Part shown: positions 40,230-49,673 of the stretch, in pieces
Layout of the letters: each line of letters opens with the position of its first letter
How positions within the stretch are numbered: position 1 is the stretch's first letter
Assembly: GCF_004402695.1 (NCBI RefSeq)
Contig: NZ_SOFL01000052.1
Location: 16,513 to 80,512, forward strand
Reading direction: 5' to 3'
From: Cryobacterium adonitolivorans
Lineage (GTDB): Bacteria > Actinomycetota > Actinomycetes > Actinomycetales > Microbacteriaceae
DNA: 64,000 nucleotides
Program-made: the position numbers and the translations under genes
Notes under the pieces: model-generated
What the model saw: the letters and a program-made list of their open reading frames with translations, nothing else
What the model was told of the DNA's origin: nothing
Databases searched by the model: none

Positions 40230-42266
40230 ATGACCCTTCTGGAGACGATCCACGGTCCCCGGGACCTCGACGGTCTCACGAAGGACCAGCTGGAAGAGCT
40301 GGCGGCGGAGGTCCGTGCCTTCCTGGTGGCGGAGATCTCGAAGACCGGTGGGCACCTGGGCCCCAACCTCGGCGTGGTCGAAATGACCATTGCCATCCAC
40401 CGGATCTTCGATTCGCCGCGGGACGCCATCGTCTTCGACACCGGCCACCAGTCCTACGTGCACAAGATGCTCACCGGGCGGCAGGACTTCAGCCGGCTGC
40501 GCCAGTCCGACGGCCTGGCCGGCTACCCGCAGCGCAGCGAATCCGAGCACGATATCGTCGAGAGCTCGCACGCCTCCAGCTCGCTGTCCTGGGCCGACGG
40601 GATCTCCCGGGCCTTTGAGATGACCGGTCAGAGCGACCGTCACGTCATCGCCGTCGTCGGCGACGGCTCGCTCACCGGCGGCATGACCTGGGAAGCGCTC
40701 AACAACATCAGCGACGACAACAATCGCCGCCTGATCATTGTGATCAACGACAACGGCCGCTCGTACGCACCCACCATCGGCGGCATGGCGAGGTTCCTCA
40801 ACACGGTGCGACTGCGCCGCAGCTACCGGGCCGCCTACCTCTCCAGCCGGGAGGCCTTCGACCACATGGGCGCGCCGGCCCGCGCCATCTTCCGCGGTGT
40901 GCGGGGCGGCCTGCACGGCTTCCTCAGCCGGTTCTCCAACAACGAGGCGCTGTACTCCAACCTCGACATCAAGTACATCGGCCCGGTCGACGGCCACGAC
41001 ATGGAGGCCATGCTCGAGGCGCTGCGCCAGGCCAAGGACTACGGGTCTCCCGTGATCGTGCACACCATCACCCAGAAGGGCAAGGGCTACGACCCCGCAG
41101 TGCAGGACGTCGCCGACCAGTTCCACGCCGTCGGTGTCATCGACCCCGAGACCGGTGAACCCACCGAATCCGCGGGAGCCCCGTCCTGGACCTCGGTCTT
41201 CGCGGACGAACTGCTGAGCCTGGCCACCGACAACCCCAAGCTGGTGGCGATCACCGCGGCCATGCTGCGGCCCACCGGCCTGCACAAGATGGCCGAATGG
41301 TTCCCCGAGCGGGTGCACGACGTCGGCATCGCCGAACAGCACGCGGTGACCAGCGCCGCCGGGCTCGCGTTCGGTGGTCTGCACCCCGTCGTCGCCCTCT
41401 ACGCCACCTTCATCAACCGGGCATTCGACCAGGTCCTGATGGATGTCGCCCTGCACCGGGCCGGCGTCACGTTCGTGCTGGACCGGGCCGGGGTCACGGG
41501 GCCGGACGGCCCCAGCCACCACGGCATGTGGGATCTCGCGATCCTGCAGGTCATCCCGCACATTCGGCTCGCCGCACCGCGGGACTCCACCCGCCTGCGT
41601 GAAGAACTCGCCGAGGCTGTCCTCGTCGATGACGCCCCCACCGTGCTGCGATTCCCCAAGGGCAGCACCGGTGTCGAATTCGACGCCCTGGAGCGTCTGT
41701 CCGACGGCGTCGACGTGCTCCTGCGCAGCAGCCAGCAGGACGTGCTGATCGTCACAGTCGGTCCGATGGCCGGCATGGGCCTCGAGGTCGCGGAACGGCT
41801 CGCCGCCCAGGGCATCGGCGCGACGGTCGTCGATCCGCGCTGGGTGGTCCCGGTGCCCAAAAGCATCATCGAGCTCGCCGCCCAGCACCGCATCGTGGTG
41901 AGCATCGAGGATGGTATCCGGGTGGGTGGCATCGGCACCCGCATCCGCCAGGACCTGCGCGAGGCCGGCGTCGACACCGCCGTCACAGAGCTGGGCCTGC
42001 CCGACGAGTTCCTCGACCACGGCACCCGCGCCGAGATCCTCGAACGGGTCGGCCTGACGCCGCAGCACATCGCCCGCGACGTCGTCGCGATGGTCCTCGG
42101 CAGTAAGCTGCCGCACGCCCGCGCCCTGCCGGCCGACGCCGGCCGCACCAAAACAGTTCGCACCGAAACCGGCCGCGCTGAAATTGGCAGCACTGAAACA
42201 GGCCGCACTGAGACAGGCAGCACTGAGACAGGCAGCGTTCCCCTGCAGCGCGCGCCCCGCGACTAA
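40230..42266 (+). CDS. dxs: 1-deoxy-D-xylulose-5-phosphate synthase
   Basis: 678 residues. A thiamine-diphosphate enzyme making DXP from pyruvate and glyceraldehyde 3-phosphate, first step of the non-mevalonate isoprenoid pathway. Motifs: FDTGHQSYVHKMLTGR, the ThDP-binding GDGSLTGGMTWEALNNI, AEQHAVTSAAGLAFGG and FVLDRAGVTGPDGPSHHG. ATG 40230 is preferred to the GTG two codons upstream because GAAAGG has better spacing. The last 40 residues are an unusual Thr/Glu/Gly repeat tail from a 15-nt tandem repeat. Confidence 0.96.
   Translation: MTLLETIHGPRDLDGLTKDQLEELAAEVRAFLVAEISKTGGHLGPNLGVVEMTIAIHRIFDSPRDAIVFDTGHQSYVHKMLTGRQDFSRLRQSDGLAGYPQRSESEHDIVESSHASSSLSWADGISRAFEMTGQSDRHVIAVVGDGSLTGGMTWEALNNISDDNNRRLIIVINDNGRSYAPTIGGMARFLNTVRLRRSYRAAYLSSREAFDHMGAPARAIFRGVRGGLHGFLSRFSNNEALYSNLDIKYIGPVDGHDMEAMLEALRQAKDYGSPVIVHTITQKGKGYDPAVQDVADQFHAVGVIDPETGEPTESAGAPSWTSVFADELLSLATDNPKLVAITAAMLRPTGLHKMAEWFPERVHDVGIAEQHAVTSAAGLAFGGLHPVVALYATFINRAFDQVLMDVALHRAGVTFVLDRAGVTGPDGPSHHGMWDLAILQVIPHIRLAAPRDSTRLREELAEAVLVDDAPTVLRFPKGSTGVEFDALERLSDGVDVLLRSSQQDVLIVTVGPMAGMGLEVAERLAAQGIGATVVDPRWVVPVPKSIIELAAQHRIVVSIEDGIRVGGIGTRIRQDLREAGVDTAVTELGLPDEFLDHGTRAEILERVGLTPQHIARDVVAMVLGSKLPHARALPADAGRTKTVRTETGRAEIGSTETGRTETGSTETGSVPLQRAPRD
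42144..42233 (+). repeat. 15-nt tandem repeat, 6 units, at the dxs 3' end
   Basis: Six units close to CGCACTGAGACAGGC, in frame, coding a RTETG/STETG tail. The units at the 3' side are more alike than those at the 5' side. Confidence 0.9.
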
Positions 42267-42289
42267 CCGGCACCGGTCAGCCCAGGCGC

Positions 42290-42320
42290 TTGACTTAGAG
42301 TGCACTCTTGGTTTTAGGGT
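42290..42320 (+). promoter_or_regulatory. MerR-type promoter and operator
   Basis: TTGACT (42290-42295) and TAGGGT (42315-42320) are 19 bases apart, the over-long spacer of MerR-activated promoters, and the spacer holds the perfect palindrome AGAGTGCACTCT (42297-42308). Six bases after TAGGGT is the ATG of the MerR-AKR gene. Confidence 0.8.
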
Positions 42321-42326
42321 TTCAGC

Positions 42327-43673
<1,347 letters not shown>

Positions 43674-43685
<12 letters not shown>

Positions 43686-43748
43686 TAGCTGAACCGGTAG
43701 GCGCCGAACCGGTAGGCGCCGCACCGGTACCCACCGAAACGGAACCCA
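43674..43748 (+). repeat. 15-nt tandem repeat, 5 units, spanning the MerR-AKR stop
   Basis: Five diverging units around CCGAACCGGTAGGCG. The gene's TAG stop is part of unit 1, so the array crosses from coding to non-coding sequence. Confidence 0.9.
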
Positions 43749-43756
43749 CCCAGGAT

Positions 43757-43818
43757 CTGTTGCCGAAACGGACAATTGTGGCCGGCACACCGGCCACAAT
43801 TGTCCGCACGGGCAACAG
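43757..43818. terminator. Very long two-part hairpin between convergent genes
   Basis: A 17-bp perfect stem (CGGACAATTGTGGCCGG / CCGGCCACAATTGTCCG) with a CACA loop, an internal 4/4 mismatch, then a further 8-bp stem CTGTTGCC / GGCAACAG. It lies between the stops of the AKR and fadB genes. No T-run follows on either side. Confidence 0.65.
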
Positions 43819-43835
43819 TTGCGTTCCCCGGCCCC

Positions 43836-46028
43836 TTAGCTCAGCACGGAGGTGCTGTCGGCAGGCGCCGCGGAGCCAACCCCACGCACCATCGGGGTGT
43901 GGAAGGTGCCGCCGAAAACTCGCTCGCTGGCGCCGACCCTGTCGAGGTACGGGGTGATGCCGCCCATCTGGAACGGCCAGCCCGCGCCGAGGAGCATGCA
44001 CAAGTCGATGTCTTCCGGCGCGTGCACCACGTCGTCATCGAGCATCCGCTTGATCTCATCGGCCAGGCCGTCCTCCACCCTGCGCAGGATCTGCTCCGCT
44101 GTGACCGGCGTCGTGCCGCCCGCCACGATCTTCACGGCGCCCTTGTCGAAGCCGGTGATCTTGCCGCTCGAGTTGCGGTCGAGGATCTTGCCGTGCTCGG
44201 CCAGCCGGTGCAGGTTGGTGCTCTCGAAGAACCGGTCGGGGAATGCGGCGTGGTGGGTGTCCAGCACGTGCGCGCCGACCTTGAGGCCGACAAGCTCGAG
44301 CAGTTCGAACGGTGTCATCGGCAGGCCGAACGACGCCAGGGCGCCGTTGACGACCTCGAACGGGGTGCCGGTGTCGACGGCGTGCATGGCCTCGCCGAGC
44401 AGCTTGGCCAGCACCCGGTTGACCACGAAGCCGGGGGTGTCGCGGGTGATGACGGCGTTCTTGCGCAGCTTGGCTGCGATCACCATCGCGGTCGAGAGGG
44501 TGGCCTCGTCGGTCGCGGGGGTGTTCACGACCTCGATGAGCGGCATCACGGCGACGGGGTTGAAGAAGTGGAAACCGACCAGCCGCTCGGGGTGGGTCAG
44601 CTTCGCGCCGATCTGTTCCACCGACAGCGACGAGGTGTTGGTGGCCAGCACGGCGGTGGGGGAGATGTGCTTCTCGATCTCGGCGAAGACGTCCTGTTTC
44701 ACACCGAGCTCCTCGAAGACCGCTTCGATGACCCAATCGGCGTCGGCGAAGTCGGCCTTGTCGGTGGTGCCTGTCACCAGGGCACGCAGCCGGTTCGCTT
44801 CGTCGGAGCTGATCCGGCCCTTGTCCTGCAGGGTCTGGATCTCATCGTGGATGTACGCCACGCCCTTGTCGACCCTGGCCTGGTCGAGGTCGGTGATGAC
44901 CACTGGTACCCGCAACCGCCTTACGAACAGCAAGGCGAACTGGCTGGCCATCAGCCCGGCGCCGATGACGCCGACCTTGCCGATGGGACGGGCGAGGGCC
45001 TTGTCCGGTGCTCCCGCCGGGCGTTTGGCGCGTTTCTGCACCAGGTTGAACGAGTAGATGCTCGCGGGCAGCTGGTCGCCGCAGATCAGGTCGGCGAGGA
45101 CCTCGTCTTCCCTGGCGAACGCTTCGGCCTTGGTCCCGGTGCGGGCCGCCTTGATCAGGTCCAGCGCGGCGTACGGCGACGCGGCGACGGTGCCGATGCG
45201 GGACTCGAGCATCTTGCGGGCGATGCCGACGGCGGCATCCCACTTGACCAGGCGCTCGATCTTGCCGGGCGCGTTGGGCCGGCTCACGGTGATGCTGCCG
45301 GCGATGACGCCGTCGGCCCACCGGATCGACTCCTCCAGGAAGCTCACCGACCTGAACATGGTGTCGGCGATGCCCAGCTTGAGCGCATCAGCACCGGTCA
45401 GGGTGCGGTTGTTCTTCAGCGGGTTCTCGACGATCACCTTGAGCGCGTTCTCGATGCCGATCAGGTTGGGCAGCAGGTAGGACCCGCCCCAGCCGGGGAT
45501 CAGGCCGAGGAAGACTTCGGGCAGCGCGATGGCCGCTACGGTCTCGTCGACCGTGCGGTAATCGGCGTTCAGGGCCACCTCGAGGCCGCCGCCCAGGGCG
45601 AGGCCGTTGATGAACACGAACGACGGCACCCCCAGGGTGCTCAGCTTGCCCAGGGCGAAGTGACCGAGCTGGGCGAGCAGCTTGCCCACCTCGCGGGAGG
45701 GGATCTCGCCGACCTTGCTGAGGTCGGCCCCGGCCGCGAGGATGAACGGCTTACCCGTCACGGCCACGCCGTGGATTTCGCCTCGTCCGGCGCGAGCGGT
45801 GAGTTCGTCCAGAACGGCGCTGAACTCCAGGAGCGTGACGGGTCCGAGGGTATTGGGCCGGGTGTGGTCCCGCCCGTTATCGAGCGTCAGGAGGGCCAGG
45901 GTGCGTCCGCCGGACAGCGGGATATCCCGAACGAGCGAGTGGGTGACCACTTCGTCGCCGGACACCACGACGAGCGGCGAGAAGTCCAGGGTGGCGTAAT
46001 CGATCGGGGTGTTGGTCTTGTCGGTCAT
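43836..46028 (-). CDS. fadB: Trifunctional-type 3-hydroxyacyl-CoA dehydrogenase / enoyl-CoA hydratase
   Basis: 730 residues, the alpha subunit of the fatty-acid beta-oxidation complex. The N-terminal crotonase domain (about 1-290) has the CoA oxyanion loop LALGGGLEVALNADYRT and EVFLGLIPGWGGSYLLPNLIG. The dehydrogenase domain has the NAD-binding GVIGAGLMASQFALLFVRR, VGFHFFNPVAVMPLIEVV and FVVNRVLAKLLGEA. The second Gly-motif residue after LM is Ala, not the usual Gly. ATG 46028 overlaps the thiolase stop (ATGA), as expected for a fadA-fadB operon. Confidence 0.95.
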   Translation of the reverse strand: MTDKTNTPIDYATLDFSPLVVVSGDEVVTHSLVRDIPLSGGRTLALLTLDNGRDHTRPNTLGPVTLLEFSAVLDELTARAGRGEIHGVAVTGKPFILAAGADLSKVGEIPSREVGKLLAQLGHFALGKLSTLGVPSFVFINGLALGGGLEVALNADYRTVDETVAAIALPEVFLGLIPGWGGSYLLPNLIGIENALKVIVENPLKNNRTLTGADALKLGIADTMFRSVSFLEESIRWADGVIAGSITVSRPNAPGKIERLVKWDAAVGIARKMLESRIGTVAASPYAALDLIKAARTGTKAEAFAREDEVLADLICGDQLPASIYSFNLVQKRAKRPAGAPDKALARPIGKVGVIGAGLMASQFALLFVRRLRVPVVITDLDQARVDKGVAYIHDEIQTLQDKGRISSDEANRLRALVTGTTDKADFADADWVIEAVFEELGVKQDVFAEIEKHISPTAVLATNTSSLSVEQIGAKLTHPERLVGFHFFNPVAVMPLIEVVNTPATDEATLSTAMVIAAKLRKNAVITRDTPGFVVNRVLAKLLGEAMHAVDTGTPFEVVNGALASFGLPMTPFELLELVGLKVGAHVLDTHHAAFPDRFFESTNLHRLAEHGKILDRNSSGKITGFDKGAVKIVAGGTTPVTAEQILRRVEDGLADEIKRMLDDDVVHAPEDIDLCMLLGAGWPFQMGGITPYLDRVGASERVFGGTFHTPMVRGVGSAAPADSTSVLS

Positions 46029-47230
46029 CGCTTGGCTGCCTTCTTGTTGAAGTGCGGGTTCTCCCAAATCACGGTGCCACCCTGGCCGAGGCCGATGCAC
46101 ATGGCGGTGATGCCGTAACGCACCTCGGGGTGTTCGGCGAACTGGCTGGCGAGCTGGTTCATCAGGCGTACGCCCGACGACGCGAGCGGATGGCCGATGG
46201 CGATGGCTCCGCCGTACTCATTGACGCGAGGATCGTCGTCGTCGATGCCGAAGTGGTCCAGGAAGGAGATCACCTGCACCGCGAACGCCTCGTTGAGCTC
46301 GAAGAGGCCGATGTCGGTGATCGACAGGCCGGCTTTGCGCAGCGCCTTCTCGGTCGAGGGCACGGGCCCCAGGCCCATCACCTCTGGTTCGACACCGGCG
46401 AAGGCGAAGCTCACGAGCTTCATCTTCACGCTGAGGCCGAGCTCCTTGGCGGTGGCGCCGCTGGCCAGGAGGCAGGCGGTGGCACCGTCGTTCAAGCCGG
46501 ACGCGTTGCCGGCCGTGATGCGGCCATGCGGACGGAACGGCGTTTTCAGGCCGGCGAGGCCCTCGAGGGTGGTCTCGGGGCGCGGCGCTTCGTCCCGGGT
46601 TGCCAAGCCCCAGCCGGCGGCGCTGCGGGTGGCGACGGACACCAGGTCCGGCTGGATCTTGCCGGCCTGGTACGCGGCCGCGACCTTCTGCTGGCTGCGC
46701 AGGGCATACCGGTCTGAGCGGTCCTTGGTGTACTCGGGGAACCGGTCGTGGATGCGTTCTGCCGTCGCGCCCATGTTGAGGGCATCCTCGCTGACCAGGC
46801 GTTCGCTGAGGAAGCGGGGGTTCGGGTCGACCCCGGCACCCATCGGGTGGCGACCCATGTGTTCGACACCGCCGGCGATGGCGAGATCGTAAGCGCCGAA
46901 GCCGATCGCCGCTCCCATGGTGGTGACCGAGGTCATCGCCCCCGCGCACATGCGGTCGATGGCGAAGCCCGGCACGGTGACGGGCAGGCCGGCCAGCAGG
47001 GCCGCCGTGCGGCCGAGGGTCAGCCCCTGGTCGCCGGCCTGGGTGGTCGCCGCGATGGCGACATCATCGATGCGTTCGCCAGGCACCGTCGGGTTGCGCT
47101 CCATCAATCCGGTGATCGCCTTGACGACCAGGTCGTCGGCCCGGGTATTCCAGTACATACCCTTCTCGCCGGCACGACCGAACGGGGTACGAACCCCGTC
47201 CACGAAGACGACTTCAGTTCTCTCGGCCAC
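46025..47230 (-). CDS. fadA: Thiolase family acetyl-CoA C-acyltransferase
   Basis: 401 residues. It performs thiolytic cleavage of 3-ketoacyl-CoA, the last beta-oxidation step. Active-site Cys is in IDRMCAGAMTSVTTMG; GNASGLNDGATACLL, FELNEAFAVQVISF, GGAIAIGHPLASSGVR (catalytic His) and AMCIGLGQGG (second Cys) are all present. GTG 47230 (VAERTEVVFVDGVRTPFG) is chosen because GGAGG precedes it by four bases; an in-frame TTG six codons earlier is possible. It is first in the operon with the multifunctional FadB. Confidence 0.94.
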   Translation of the reverse strand: MAERTEVVFVDGVRTPFGRAGEKGMYWNTRADDLVVKAITGLMERNPTVPGERIDDVAIAATTQAGDQGLTLGRTAALLAGLPVTVPGFAIDRMCAGAMTSVTTMGAAIGFGAYDLAIAGGVEHMGRHPMGAGVDPNPRFLSERLVSEDALNMGATAERIHDRFPEYTKDRSDRYALRSQQKVAAAYQAGKIQPDLVSVATRSAAGWGLATRDEAPRPETTLEGLAGLKTPFRPHGRITAGNASGLNDGATACLLASGATAKELGLSVKMKLVSFAFAGVEPEVMGLGPVPSTEKALRKAGLSITDIGLFELNEAFAVQVISFLDHFGIDDDDPRVNEYGGAIAIGHPLASSGVRLMNQLASQFAEHPEVRYGITAMCIGLGQGGTVIWENPHFNKKAAKR

Positions 47231-47263
47231 TTTGCCTCCATCACTCAAAACAGGTATCGCACG

Positions 47264-47293
47264 ATCCTAGGGTGACGGATTAACCGGTGTGAA
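47264..47293 (-). promoter_or_regulatory. Candidate promoter for thiolase-fadB
   Basis: On the minus strand TTCACA (47288-47293), an 18-base spacer and TAGGAT (47264-47269), leaving a leader of about 30 bases with a ribosome site before GTG 47230. Confidence 0.5.
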
Positions 47294-47307
47294 TCCTTTG
47301 ACTGTTC

Positions 47308-48552
47308 CTACGAATCAGCGTCCGAGGACATGGACGCGCTTTGGTGGACTTCCACAAAGACATCAGCGATTAGTTGTGCGGTGGCCTCAATCTGCCAGGT
47401 TCGCGCGCCGAGCTCGGCGAGGGCCTCGCCGACGGCATCGGCACCGGCAGGCTCCGGCGGCTGCCACGCCACCCGGCGCAGGTGGTCGGGCGTGAGCAGA
47501 TTCTCCAACGGGACAGCGAGCTCCTCAGAGACGGCCGTCAGGGCAGCCCTGGCGGCCTTGTACCGCAGGTCCGCGTCGGGATTGCGGTCCGCCCAGGCGC
47601 GGGGTGGCGGCAGTGCGTCGCCGTTCGCCTTCACGGAGGGCAGGTCGACACTGGCGAGGCCCCGCAGCATGGCCTTCCACCATCTGTCGAGTTCGGTTCT
47701 GCTGGCGCGGCCGTTGAATTCGCGCAGCTCGGCGAGAGCGTTCCGGTTGGCGGGCAGCAGGCGCGCCGCGGCTACGAGAGACGCGTCGGGAACCAACCGG
47801 CCGGGGGAGACGTCTAGCTCCTGGGCGAGGGCATCCCTGGCCACCCAGAGCTCGCGGGCCACGGCCAGGTTGCGCTGGCCACGCACAGCATGCAGGCCGG
47901 ACAGTCGGCGCCACGGCTCCGCGCGGGCCGGCTTTGCTTGCTTGGCAAGCACGGCGGCGAATTCCTGGTCGGCGATCCCGGTCTTGCCGGATTCCACGAG
48001 CAGGTCGACCATGCTGTCGCGCAGGTCCGGGAGCAGCTCCACATCCAGGGCCGCGTACACCAGCCAACTCTCGGGCAGTGGACGGGTCGACCAATTGGCC
48101 GCGGAGTGTTCCTTGGCGAGGTGGATACCGAGGAGTTCCTCGACCACGGTGCCGAGCCCCACGCGGGGCAGGCCGAGCAGGCGTGCCGCGAGTTCGGTGT
48201 CGAAGATCCGGGCGGGGTCCAGGCCGACCTCACGGAGGCAGGCGAGATCCTGGCTCGCTGCGTGCAGGATCCATTCCTCGTCGGCGAGAGCGACATTGAG
48301 TTCGCTGAAGTCGCCGATAGCCGGTGGATCGAACAGGAAGGTGCCCGCCTCCCGGCGGTAGATCTGGATCAGGTAGGCACGCTGGGAGTAGGTGAAACCT
48401 GATGCGCGTTCCGCGTCGATGCCGATCGGCCCGGTTCCGGAGGAGAGCACGGCGAGTGCCGCGAGATAGGCCGCGCGAGAGTCGACGACCTGGTGTGTGA
48501 CCACGGGTCGTTCAACCACGGGATGCACGGTGTGCCGAGAGATACGCGACAC
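47308..48552 (-). CDS. rnd: Ribonuclease D-type 3'-5' exonuclease with HRDC domain
   Basis: 414 residues. The DEDDy exonuclease domain is intact: GIDAERASGF (Asp, Glu), HAASQDLACL (Asp), DTELAARLLGLPRVGL and WLVYAALDVELLPDLR (Tyr-x3-Asp). The HRDC domain follows (RNLAVARELWVARDALAQELDVSPGRLVPD). The C-terminal part is typical of actinobacterial RNase D, which trims tRNA and other structured RNA 3' ends. The GTG start lies inside the end of the DUF3000 gene (41-nt overlap); a later GTG in HPVVERPVV is an alternative. Confidence 0.93.
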   Translation of the reverse strand: MSRISRHTVHPVVERPVVTHQVVDSRAAYLAALAVLSSGTGPIGIDAERASGFTYSQRAYLIQIYRREAGTFLFDPPAIGDFSELNVALADEEWILHAASQDLACLREVGLDPARIFDTELAARLLGLPRVGLGTVVEELLGIHLAKEHSAANWSTRPLPESWLVYAALDVELLPDLRDSMVDLLVESGKTGIADQEFAAVLAKQAKPARAEPWRRLSGLHAVRGQRNLAVARELWVARDALAQELDVSPGRLVPDASLVAAARLLPANRNALAELREFNGRASRTELDRWWKAMLRGLASVDLPSVKANGDALPPPRAWADRNPDADLRYKAARAALTAVSEELAVPLENLLTPDHLRRVAWQPPEPAGADAVGEALAELGARTWQIEATAQLIADVFVEVHQSASMSSDADS

Positions 48553-49609
48553 CCGAAAGATTCGGTGCCGTGGTGTTCACAGCTCCAGGGTTCATCCCCA
48601 GGCCGATGTTCGGGCCGGTGTCGGTTCCGACTGTATTTCCTGCCATGACGTTCATTCCTGCGGTCTCCCTGCCGGCGCGCTGAGCGCCGGGCGCATCGAG
48701 GCCGGCGAAATCAAGACCGGCCGTTTCCCTGCCGGCGGACTCGCGGCCGCCGGCGGCCACTCCCAGCGTATGCAATCCCGGGTTCGTTCGCAGAACTGCG
48801 CTCTGTTGCGGTCCGATCTGGTCCAGCGGGCCGAGCGTGATTCCCGACGTGCCCTGTCCCGACGTGCCCTGTCCCGACGTGCCCTGTCCCGACCTGCCGT
48901 GCCCCGAAGCGCTCGGTCCCGGCGCGCCCGGTCCGGAGGCGCCGGGTTCGTCGGCGCCGGGACCGTCGGCGCCGGGTTCGTCGGCGCCGGAGGGATGCCC
49001 GTGCCGAGCGGAGGAGGCGTCATTGGGAAGGCCGTGACGGCGCGGGGCGGGCTGCTCACTGGCGGGCGGGAGGCCGGCGAGCATGCACAGCAGCTCTCCC
49101 CACCCCTCCACGTGCGCGGCGAGGTCGTTGTCCAGCGGGCTCCACGACGCGCGCAACTCAATCTGGGCGCCGTCGCCCTGGGAGGCGAGCTCGCCGAAGC
49201 CCGAGGAGAGGATCTTGGTGGCGGTGCCGGAGGCGGCGGTGTAGTTCGCGCCGCGAGCGTCCAGGGCGTCCACTAACCAGGCCCACGCGACCTCGGCGAG
49301 AAACGGATCGACTCCGATGTCGGTCTCGAGCGGAGCCTGGGCGAAGCAGACGACGCGGAACGGCCCTCCCCAACTTTCGGGTTCGTCGGGGTCGTAGAGC
49401 AAAATGAAGCGTCCGGTGCCGAAGTCGGAGTCGCTGCCGTGCCGCACCGGCGTGACATCGGCAGAGAGTGCGACGGCGTACGGCGCGAGGTTTCCGGGCG
49501 CCGAGATCTCGGTGACGACCAGCTCCGGGCGCGGGCTGGAAGAACGGATAGCGTCGAGCGCCGCGGCAAACTGCGCAGGGCGGTGGGGCTGATCCTCTGA
49601 ATCGGGCAC
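48512..49609 (-). CDS. DUF3000 family protein with long repeat-rich C-terminal extension
   Basis: 365 residues. The first 185 or so are the actinobacterial DUF3000 domain (QFAAALDAIRSSSPRPELVVTEISAPGNLAPYAVALSADV, PFLAEVAWAWLVDALDARGANY, GEFGELASQGDGAQIELRASWSP-like). The domain normally ends near here; this protein continues for about 180 low-complexity residues made largely of GADEPGADGP and GQGTS pentapeptide repeats. Function unknown; it precedes rnd in most actinobacteria. GTG start, with TAGTCT six bases upstream. The extension may be recent repeat expansion. Confidence 0.88.
   Translation of the reverse strand: MPDSEDQPHRPAQFAAALDAIRSSSPRPELVVTEISAPGNLAPYAVALSADVTPVRHGSDSDFGTGRFILLYDPDEPESWGGPFRVVCFAQAPLETDIGVDPFLAEVAWAWLVDALDARGANYTAASGTATKILSSGFGELASQGDGAQIELRASWSPLDNDLAAHVEGWGELLCMLAGLPPASEQPAPRRHGLPNDASSARHGHPSGADEPGADGPGADEPGASGPGAPGPSASGHGRSGQGTSGQGTSGQGTSGITLGPLDQIGPQQSAVLRTNPGLHTLGVAAGGRESAGRETAGLDFAGLDAPGAQRAGRETAGMNVMAGNTVGTDTGPNIGLGMNPGAVNTTAPNLSGVAYLSAHRASRG
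48843..48902 (+). repeat. 15-nt tandem repeat, 4 units (GQGTS in DUF3000)
   Basis: Three identical units of CCCGACGTGCCCTGT and one diverged unit, given on the plus strand; the gene reads the complement. Confidence 0.92.
48935..48994 (+). repeat. 15-nt tandem repeat, about 4 units (GADEP/GADGP in DUF3000)
   Basis: Units of GTCGGCGCCGGGTTC with changes in the last bases, immediately beside a different 15-nt array in the same extension. Confidence 0.88.
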
Positions 49610-49615
49610 GTCTGC

Positions 49616-49621
49616 AGACTA
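49616..49621 (-). promoter_or_regulatory. -10 element TAGTCT, leaderless layout
   Basis: On the minus strand TAGTCT, six bases, GTG of the DUF3000 gene at 49609. Confidence 0.5.
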
Positions 49622-49673
49622 GAGTTTTTTCCGTGCGCTGGTGCGAGGCACGCCGAACAGCACGGAGGTAGGC

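Noticed and set aside
43776..43835. A small protein gene in the long hairpin (both strands read MPKRTIVAGTPATIVRTGN-like)
   Set aside because: The similarity of the two strands is just the palindrome; no ribosome site and no conserved end.
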